DNA of 64,000 bases from Dactylorhiza incarnata (lineage: Eukaryota > Streptophyta > Magnoliopsida > Asparagales > Orchidaceae): positions 8,911,001-8,975,000 of the forward strand of contig JAWHQI010000040.1 of NCBI GenBank assembly GCA_033032865.1, read 5' to 3'. Below, in pieces: positions 56,251 to 64,000 of this stretch. The position numbers were made by a program, and so were the translations under genes. Positions within the stretch are counted from its first letter, which is position 1; every line of letters begins with the position of its first letter. The notes below the pieces were generated by a model. That model did no database searches. It saw only the letters and a list, made by a program, of their open reading frames with translations, and was not told where the DNA came from.

Positions 56251-57518
56251 TGTTGGATCGTGTGACGCCCTTAGAGGGGGGGGGGGGGTGAATAAGGGTG
56301 TGTTTAAAATATAATTTTTACTTAATAATTTCTTAGACAAATTTTACTTTACTAAAAAATTACTTATAAGCACTTTCAAACCAATGCAATTTTTGTATTA
56401 AACCAAACACAAATTTCTAGGATAAGGATTATGCCACTAAATATGTAATTAAAGAAAAGGACATAATTATATTGATCATGAAATTTGCATACAATAAAAA
56501 ATGATCTTAACAATGCTTAAGATCAAGGCACAAATATGATAATAAAAATTCAACAATTTTGGTTTACCAATCCCACTCCCAAGGATCGGAAGGCTATCAC
56601 TTGTCTCTCCAAGACCAAGCCCAAGCCTATCCTCTAGATCTTCCCAAGATCTAGACATAGCACACAAGGCCACGATTTCCCACCAAGCCACGCAAGGACT
56701 TGGACGCTCCGCACAAGGAAGCGATTTTCCCCTAAGCTGCGCAAGGACTTAGACGCCGCACGCAAGACGACGATTTCTCTACCAATACAAAATGAAATGT
56801 GTGTAAATGAAAATACAATATGAAAAGAACAACTCTCTAGAATTTCAGATCTCTGAAAGGATGGTTGAAGCCTCGAGATGATCGTTGATGTAGAAGCGCG
56901 CCCGATCTCGTCTTCAATCTCCAATCCTTCTTTGCACAAATGGGAGTTGAAGAGGTTCTGGAGCTTTCTGGTTCGAATGCACTCAAGAAGGGACTTAGAA
57001 TTCTCAAAGCTTGGAATGCACGAACACAAGGAGTCAATTTATAGAAAATCGCTGTCGCCTGGGCGACATCCACTGTCGGAATATTCCGACAGCGTTAAAC
57101 TGCCGCTGGAGTGGCATCGTGCGGGCAGTTGCTGTAACCGTCGAGCTGTCGCCTGGGCGACATCGATGTCATATTTTTGACAGCGCAAAACTGCTGATCG
57201 TGGGTGGTGTCGTGGGCAGTTGTTGTAACCTCCGAGCTGTCGCCTGGGCGACATCGCTGTCGGATTTCCGACAGCTCAAAACTGCCTTTCGTCGTTCTGC
57301 CGTGGAGGGAAGTAGTTGTAACTTCTCTGCTGTCGCCTGGGCGACATTGGCTGTCGGAATTTTCCGGCAGTGAAATTTCCCACATTCAAATTTAGCTCCA
57401 GCAGAAATGTGAACATCTCATACCTGTTATCTGCACACCATTAATAAAAAATAGAATCAAATACAAACGGGACTTTGTTATTATCAAACCGGAGGAGTGC
57501 GAAACGCATGCTCCAACA
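56251..57518 (-). repeat. Sirevirus 3' LTR
   Basis: 1268 bp. Sense start TGTTGGAGCATGCG, end ACGATCCAACA-like. It has the CCCTTA/TAAGGG stem with a G13 run (56268-56298), TATA at 57044-57038 and the same two palindrome types. The 21 bp tandem array of the gag-only family is absent. Confidence 0.92.
57038..57369 (-). promoter_or_regulatory. LTR promoter with two palindrome types
   Basis: CTATAAA (57044-57038) lies 8 bp from TGTCGCCTGGGCGACA (57053-57068). TGTCGGAATATTCCGACA, a perfect palindrome, is at 57074-57091. Further sites are at 57147-57162, 57167-57182 (degenerate), 57238-57253, 57258-57273, 57331-57346 and 57352-57369, often as adjacent pairs of the two types. Confidence 0.75.
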
Positions 57519-58831
57519 ATCTCCCCCTTTTGATAATAACAAATCCGTATAAAAAAGAAATCATGTCTATTTAGATTGTTGATTTTAACATTTGGTGTGT
57601 GCACAAAAATAACATGATATATTTCTCTTAAAATAAATAATCTCCTTTTAGATGAAAGCTCCCCCTAAATGAATGCTCCCCCCTAAATATATGATGTATT
57701 GTGTAGGTGGAATATTTAGGTGCAGTAGATTTGTGATTTTTCTTTTTATACTTTTAATTCTCCCCCTTTTGGTATTAGCAAAAGTTAATATTAGATAAAA
57801 GAGTAGTTCTTAAGGGAAAGGATATAGGATATAGAAATGAAGAGTAAGCGGAAGCCTTTGTTGGAAATGATTGAAGTCCATCAAATTATAGGAATATGCC
57901 ATAGTATGAATAAACTCATGAAGTGACGGTATAGCCATATGAAGTAATGAAAGAAAATAACTTAAACATGAGTAAGGTCATTTGAAAGTATCATAGAAAG
58001 ACACAATAGTGTATAGAATTATGGAATATTTTCGGTCCAATTCTCATGAGATGAATGTTTATATAACATAATGATGTGTACATGTGATACTTAGATCAAA
58101 CATATGAAGTTATTTAATTTACATGATCATTGAAATGTAGAACATAATATAAACATATAAAGTTAACTTTGACTTTGAAGATATAACACAAGATGAATAG
58201 AAAACCATTTTTCTTTTGCACAAGACACTTTACAATTCTTTCTAAGGTGTTTAACCTCACAATGCTCATTAAGACTTATCAGGAGGGTAAGTAGTGCTTG
58301 GTGGAGTATCCTTATCTTTATTTTAAACTTTTTTTTTGATCACAGATGTTGTGATATCTTAATTTTGAGATATTGATATTTTTTTTTGTAATTGACCAAG
58401 GATCTCCGAATTCACTTGAATCGCAAAAGATGGTGTATATTTTGTTGTGCTAACAAATCAAGGTTGAATGTTGTATTTATGAAGTGCTATTTTATTATGT
58501 TAAAGCAAATATGATCCATGTATATATTAAATAAAAAGACATACGTATTGATCAAAAGAAGTGAACGTGATAGTTCATTATGATAGATAAACAATTTCTC
58601 ATACTTAGATGCATGCGAAAACAATTTCCAATGGTCTAAGCAACTAAGTAGGAGTGTCAATACGATGATAGCTTGGAAATGAAATCATATAATCATGTAA
58701 GAGTCATTTTTTTAAAAAAATAAAAAACACATGGTTTGTCATCAAGTCATGAGGTGAAGCAGTAATAATGACATATAACTATTGTAAAGCATCAAAGGGA
58801 CCAAAAATTGAAGATTTATCAAATCGGGAGC
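57519..58831 (-). other. Sirevirus 3' non-coding region
   Basis: Starts with the PPT AAAAGGGGGAGAT (sense), followed by ATTTAGGGGGAG-type copies at 57657-57690 and a further AAAAGGGGGAGA near 57762. The block 58235-58310 (CACTTTACAATTCTT, CTCATTAAGACTTATCAGGA, GTAGTGCTTGGTGGAG) is conserved with 29865-29945. No coding region. Confidence 0.7.
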
Positions 58832-58887
58832 TGTCGGAAATTTTCGACAGTTACTATCGCCTGGGCGACAGCCAAAAATATAAATAG
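58832..58887 (+). promoter_or_regulatory. Promoter of antisense gene
   Basis: TGTCGGAAATTTTCGACA (58832-58849) and TATCGCCTGGGCGACA (58855-58870) precede a textbook plant TATA box, TATAAATAG (58879-58887), with 8 bp between palindrome and TATA. A start near 58910-58920 would be expected. The arrangement repeats that of the family's LTR promoters, on the opposite strand. Confidence 0.7.
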
Positions 58888-58909
58888 GGCTTTAGACCGA
58901 GTCAAACCC

Positions 58910-60615
58910 TATTGTGCTTCATTTTTCTGGACTGTAGAGCGAGAGAAGGCTGTCGGAGGTCGGCGACAACTCTAGATCTAAGGTATGGATTTTTGATTTT
59001 TATGTTTTTGACTCTAAATTTTTTAGGGATTTGTGATTTTGAAAGTAGAGAAGAAGGAAAATGTAGTTTTCATTTTGATTTTTGATGAATGGTGTAGGTT
59101 TTTGAAGTTTTGTGTTTTAAAAGTGTAGATCTAGTTTAAAGCAAGTGGATCTTGTTGGATCTTTGTTAAAAATGTTTTGATTTTGTGATTCTTGTAGTTG
59201 AAGGCTTGCTTTTGTTCATAGTCTAATTTTAAAAATGGAAGATTTGCCTTTTGAAAGAAGGTTGAAGATGATGAATAGTAAGGATATGGAGAAGATTTTG
59301 ATTTGAAAAACATATATTTTTTTAAAACTTGTTGTTGAAATAACCTTGATTTTGAGTAGATCTGGAAGTGTATGTAAAAAATTTCGAGAGGAGTTTACTG
59401 AAGTACTGTCGGAAATTTCCGACAGTCACTATCGCCTGGGCAACAATGTTCTCGTGCACAACACATTTTTAATCCATGTTTTTATATGTTATTTGCAGAA
59501 TGGCTTCCAGTTCTAAAGCGCGAAGAAGTACTTCTGAAGATGCGCATAGTCCGTATCAAGTGTATCCTGGGGTGGAGAAAGCCATAGTAGGAGTAGCGAA
59601 ATATGTGGAATTTGATTCGCCGAAGCACGATCATATCTATGATCGGCTTGCGAATGCAGGTATACTCTCAATAATCACCCCAGATTCGTTCTCTTCCTTT
59701 TTGATTCGAGAGTTCTATAATCATTTGGAAGATCCAAATTACACTGAGTTGGATGGAGGAGTTAGATCAAGAATCCAGGGTCAACATGTGGAAATAACAC
59801 ATGTTGATCTAAGAGAGGAATTCGGACTAGTGATTAGTGAAAATGTGCCGGATATAGTGGAGAGTTATAGAAAAGATAGAGATTGGACCCTTGTAAACAT
59901 GAGTTTACATGTGAATCAAAAGAAGACTCTAACCACTGAAGTTACGTCACTCACTCCAGATGCTTTCTTAGTTCAAGATATATTAAGGAATTCAGTCATG
60001 TTGAAGAGTGGAGATACAAGAAGTATTACGGCTCAGTTGACCCTCATTACTTACTACATTATGGAGGATGAGCTTTTTGATGTGGCGGACTTCATACTCT
60101 CCCAGATTCGGTATGCGTATAGATTAAAGCATCCAAAATGGGTGAAGGTTCATACGCTGCCAATGGGGGCGATAATTCAGCGTATACTCTATAAGAAGTA
60201 CGGATGGATAGCGCAAGGTTCTTATTTGGATGATTGTTATCCGGAGATATATTATACGGGTTCGATGAAAGTGAAGAAGACGCAGAAAAAGGCCCATCCG
60301 GGAATTGAGATTAGAGAGCCGAAAATTTCTAGGGGAGGTTCACTAAGGGAGTCCATTGATGATCTACGTGATTCACTAGAGGATCACAAGAAGGAAGTGA
60401 AGAAGGACCGTAGTCGAATGCAGAAGTTTATGAAGTTTCTTGTCAAAGGTTTGAAGTTAAAGCCAACTCCGGAGGAATAGGCCGAATGGCAAGTTCCAGA
60501 TGAAGAACCACCACGCCAATCGGTGAGGCGGACTCGACGTGGTAAAGCCGTGAGACGAGGACCTCCAGAAGACTGTCCAGAGAGCAGCGGGGCTGGTTTT
60601 GAAGATTCTGAGTAG
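58910..60615 (+). CDS. Antisense gene of Sirevirus, unknown function
   Basis: Proposed leader exon (~58910-58982), intron 58983-59498 (donor AAG|GTATGG, acceptor TTATTTGCAG|A), coding exon from ATG 59500, the first base triplet after the acceptor. The frame runs 326 codons to a TAG at 60478-60480. It stays open for 44 more codons to a TAG at 60613-60615, so the first TAG may be a CAG mutation. Residues ~40-240 form a globular region (FDSPKHDHIYDRLANAGILS, IREFYNHLED, VADFILSQIRYAYRLKHPKW) that recalls plant transposon-associated proteins of unknown function; ~282-312 are coiled-coil-like; the tail beyond the TAG is basic (RRTRRGKAVRRG). It lies tail-to-tail with pol, whose stop is at 60909. 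Confidence 0.7.
59407..59445. promoter_or_regulatory. Palindrome pair in leader intron
   Basis: TGTCGGAAATTTCCGACA (59407-59424, perfect) and TATCGCCTGGGCAACA (59430-59445), with the same 23 bp start-to-start spacing as at the promoter. Confidence 0.65.
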
Positions 60616-60642
60616 TTTCATCAGGCTGCTGCTTCTGGTTGA

Positions 60643-60681
60643 TGTCGGAAATTTCCGACATCCACTGTCGCCTGGGCGACA
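60643..60681. promoter_or_regulatory. Palindrome pair downstream of antisense gene
   Basis: TGTCGGAAATTTCCGACA (60643-60660) and TGTCGCCTGGGCGACA (60666-60681), both perfect to consensus and again 23 bp apart, 28 bp past the extended stop codon. Confidence 0.65.
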
Positions 60682-60908
60682 GTGAACTTCTTCAGATTTC
60701 TATTTCTGTTTAATGAACTTGATCCTTATGTTGTTTTCTACTGTTTTTATTGGAACAATATTGATGTAATATTAATGATGTTTGAATTTTTGTTAAGTCT
60801 TTTGAAATTCTATTGTTTCATTTTAAAATTTAGGCTTTTTCTTTTTAAATTGTTTAGGTTTTGTGATAAATTTTTTTTTAATTTTATAGGCTTTAAATTA
60901 TGATATAT

Positions 60909-63900
60909 TCATTGTGAAATGTCTAGAATTCCCAATTCTAACCTAAGCATAGAAAAACGGGAATCCGGTAACGGCTTAGTGAATATATCCGCTAGTTGAT
61001 TTTTCGTGCCTATAAAGTTGATTTTTATATTACCCTTCTTAATATGATCCCTTATAAAATGATGTCGGACATCTATATGCTTAGATCTAGAATGTAATAC
61101 GGGATTGTTAGTTAAGTCTATAGCACTTTTATTGTCACACTTTAATTCTACACTACTTTGTTGCATGCCAAAATCTTCTAACGTTTGTGACATCCAAAGA
61201 GCTTGGGCACAACAACTACCTAGTGCAATATATTCGGCCTCGGTAGTAGAGAGGGCAACAGAATTCTGTTTCCTACTCGACCATGAAATAAGTGAAGGGC
61301 CGATAAAGTGACAAGTGCCACTAGTGCTTTTCCTATCTAAAGAACATCCCGCATAATCAGAATCCGAAAAACCATGCAAAATAAAGGAATCATTATGAGG
61401 ATACCATAAACCTAATTTTGATGTTCCTATGAGATATCTAAAAATATGTTTCACCGCTTTTAAATGTGACTCTTTAGGATTAGCTTGAAATCTAGCACAT
61501 AAACAAACGGCAAACATAATATCAGGTCTAAATGCGGTTAAATACAATAAAGATTCTATCATACTTCTATAAAGGGTTTGTTCAATTGAAACACCACTTT
61601 CATCTTTTCCTAATTTTAGTGAAGTACTCATAGGAGTGTTTGCATGCTTAAGATTTTCAAATCCAAATCTTTTTAACATATCATGAATATATTTGGTTTG
61701 ACATATAAAAATTCCATCATGTTTTTATGTAATTTGAAAACCTAGAAAATATGAAAGTTCTCCAACCATACTCATTTCAAATTCATTTTTCGTAATTTGA
61801 ACTACTTCATTACACAACTCTTCATTAGTGGCTCCAAAAGTAATATCATCAACATAAATTTGTAAAATAACTAAATCATGATCAATTTGCTTAATGAAGA
61901 GTGTAGAATCAGCACTTCCTATTTTATAATCGTGATTTAACAAATATTGAGTTAATCGATCATACCAAGCACGAGGCGCTCTTTTTAATCCATAAAGCGC
62001 TTTATCTAATTTATAAACATAATTTGGATATTTCTCATTTATAAAGCCAGGGGGTTGTTCTACATAAACCTCTTCTTTTATATACCCGTTTAAAAATGCG
62101 GTTTTGACATCCATTTGATATAATTTAAATCCTTTAAAACAAGCAAATGCAAGAAATATCCTAACCGCTTCTAATCTTGCTACGGGTGCAAAAGTTTCAT
62201 CAAAATCTACCCCTTCAATTTGTGCATAACCTTTTGCAACTAATCTGGCTTTATTTCTAACAATTCTAGATTCATTATCCATTTTATTTTTAAAAATCCA
62301 CTTAACACCAACTACAGGACGATTTTTGGGTCATTCTACAAGATTCCAAACCTTATTACGTTCAAATTGATTAAGTTCTTCATTCATAGCTAAAAACCAA
62401 AATTCATCATTTAAAGCGGTGGAAACATCTTTTGGTTCTATTTCAGAGACAAAACAAAGGTTTGAAAATAAAACATGTAAAGATGAACGAGTACTAACCC
62501 CTTTTTGCGGATCTCCAATGATAAGCTCCTTTGGATGATCCTTTGAAAACCTCAATTCACTTGGAGGCTCATATTCTTCTCTTTCTTTTACTTCTCTATC
62601 TCCTTCTTCTCTTTCTCCTTCTCTTTCTTCTTCTTTTCCTTCTTCATTTTCTCCAAGTTCTTCATCATCATTCTCCACCGTAGGAATGAGTTCATCTTCT
62701 TTTCCTGTAATTTTCTTTTCTACACATGAAGCAAACTCATCAAACCTAACATGAATAGATTCTTCAACTATTTTTGTTCTTTTATTAAAAATCTGATAAG
62801 CTTTACTAGTTGAAGAATAGCCAATAAAAATACCTTCATCACATTTTTCATCAAATTTTCCTAAGGAATCTTTAGAATTTAAAATAAAACATTTACAACC
62901 AAAAGCTTTGAAATAAGAAATATTTGGTTGTTTATTATAAATTAATTCATAAGGAGTTAATTTTAAAATAGGGCGAAGCATTACTCTATTAATTACATAA
63001 CATGCCGTACTAACCGCTTCAGCCCAAAAAGATTTTGGTAATTTAAATTCAGATAACATCGTACGGGCTGACTCTTGAAGAGTTCTATTTTTCCTCTCCA
63101 CTACACCATTTTGCTGTGGTGTGCGTAGAGCGGAAAATTCATGTTTAATTCCTAACTCCGTACAAAAAGAAATAAACTTTTCATTTTCAAATTCTCCTCC
63201 ATGATCCGATCGTATGCGTTTAATTTTTAACTCAAATTCATTTTGGATACGCAGACATAATTTTGATAATTCTGAAAATGCATCGGATTTGGAGGTTAGA
63301 AATAAAGTCCAACAAAAACGAGAATACTCATCAATCAATACAAATGTGTATTTTCTACCTCCTAAGCTAGAAATTCCAATTGGCCCAAATAAATCCATAT
63401 GTATTAATTGAAGTGGCCTAGGAGTAGAAATAATGTTTTTACTTTTGAAAGATGATTTTGAAAATTTTCCTTTTTGGCAAGGCACACATAGTGAAGAAGA
63501 TAAATTTCCATTTAACAAAGGTAAACCTTTAATTAATTTATCTTTTGAAAGTTTTGTAATTAACTTGGCACTAGTATGTCCAAGTCGCCTATGCCATAAA
63601 TCTAATTCATCATTTTTTGATAAAAAACATTTCAAAGTAGAATTTGAAAAATCTAGAAATTTAATCATATATACATTATGACATCTAGGTGCGGTAAAAA
63701 CAATTTCATTTGTTTTGGAATTAATAATTTTGCACAAATTTGTAGAAGATTCAAATAAAACATTTAAACCCTTATCACATAATTGACTAATAGAAATCAA
63801 ATTATGCTTTAATCCTTCTACAAATAAAACATTTGAAATTGAAAAATTTTCGTTACCCACAACTCCGATGCCGATGATTTTTCCTTTTCCATTGTCTCAG

Positions 63901-63986
63901 AATGTAACAACTCCTCCTTTCTTCATCTCTAGGCTAAGGAACTTCTCTTTATTGCCCGTCATGTGTTTTGAACAACCCGAGCCCAA
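60909..63986 (-). pseudogene. Sirevirus pol (protease to RNase H)
   Basis: One frame from the window's right side to the stop at 60909. The protease reads WYLGSGCSKHMTG: the catalytic Asp of DSG is Gly (codon 63981-63983). A TGA follows near 63897. Integrase has CVPCQKGKFSKSSF, HMDLFGPIGI, DEYSRFCW and TPQQNGVVERKN. TGA at 62331 separates it from RT ([24 protein letters not shown] near 61850). TAA at 61725 precedes RNase H (SDSDYAGCSLDRKSTSG, TTEAEYIALGS) and the C-terminal DIFTKPL region. Not functional, although the frame is otherwise preserved. Confidence 0.93.
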
Positions 63987-64000
63987 GTACCACACGTCTT

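Larger units (their letters stand above)
56251..64000 (-). mobile_element. Sirevirus with antisense gene (5' part beyond window)
   Basis: Minus-strand element: 3' LTR 56251-57518, PPT, antisense gene on the plus strand, then pol reading toward the LTR. It is inserted in the gag-like ORF of the second gypsy element; ACGTG (56246-56250) is the expected left target duplication. The 5' LTR, PBS and gag lie to the right of 64000. Its LTR is related to those of 27249-36060. Confidence 0.9.

Overview
This is plant nuclear DNA made almost entirely of transposable elements and simple repeats. The Sirevirus-type and other Ty1/copia polyproteins, the Ty3/gypsy-type elements primed by tRNA-Asp, the Mutator-like transposase with a SWIM motif and the FAR1-like pseudogene are all typical of flowering plants. 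I cannot name the species; an angiosperm, probably a eudicot, is as far as the sequence goes. I see no intact single-copy host gene, tRNA, rRNA or CRISPR array.

Bases 1-15,690 are a patchwork of fold-back and hairpin-forming repeats and microsatellites. They include GC islands built on GCGGGCTTCGCCCGC-like palindromes, two copies of a ~400 bp fold-back element, three copies of a GC-rich fold-back family, an element with inverted ends around a CGACGAAC array, two solo LTRs (7707-9247 and 12554-13098, each with a target-site duplication, TSD) and a FAR1/FHY3-like pseudogene (about 11730-9252, minus strand).

Bases 15,699-45,048 are one decayed Mutator-like element (MULE) with terminal inverted repeats and a near-perfect 9 bp TSD. 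Three other elements are nested in it. A 4.64 kb copia element (16680-21319, TSD CACTT) sits in the MULE transposase gene. A 20.3 kb Sirevirus (24238-44577, minus strand) sits 3' of that gene. An 8.8 kb gag-only Sirevirus (27249-36060, minus strand, TSD CTTTC) sits inside the env-like ORF of the larger Sirevirus and splits it without changing its frame.

Bases 45,058-54,327 hold a CACTA-like end and a ~0.7 kb tandem duplication. The second copy of the duplication is interrupted by a pol-less gypsy-type element (47132-52691, TSD TACCT). A second, related gypsy element starts at 54328 and is interrupted in its gag by a further Sirevirus (56251 to beyond 64000, minus strand).

The most interesting system is in that last Sirevirus. 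Between its pol and 3' LTR it carries a gene on the opposite strand (58879-60615) with its own TATA box, a 5' leader intron and a 326-residue ORF (370 if one TAG is ignored). Two palindromes, TGTCGGAAATTTCCGACA and TGTCGCCTGGGCGACA, occur as a pair before its TATA box, in its leader intron and just after its end. The same palindromes form arrays in the LTR promoters of this family, ending 8-9 bp before the LTR TATA box, against 8 bp in the antisense gene. This looks like one regulatory element shared by two opposing promoters of one retrotransposon. Palindrome-rich LTR promoter regions are known for Sireviruses; the link to an antisense gene is what I would follow up.
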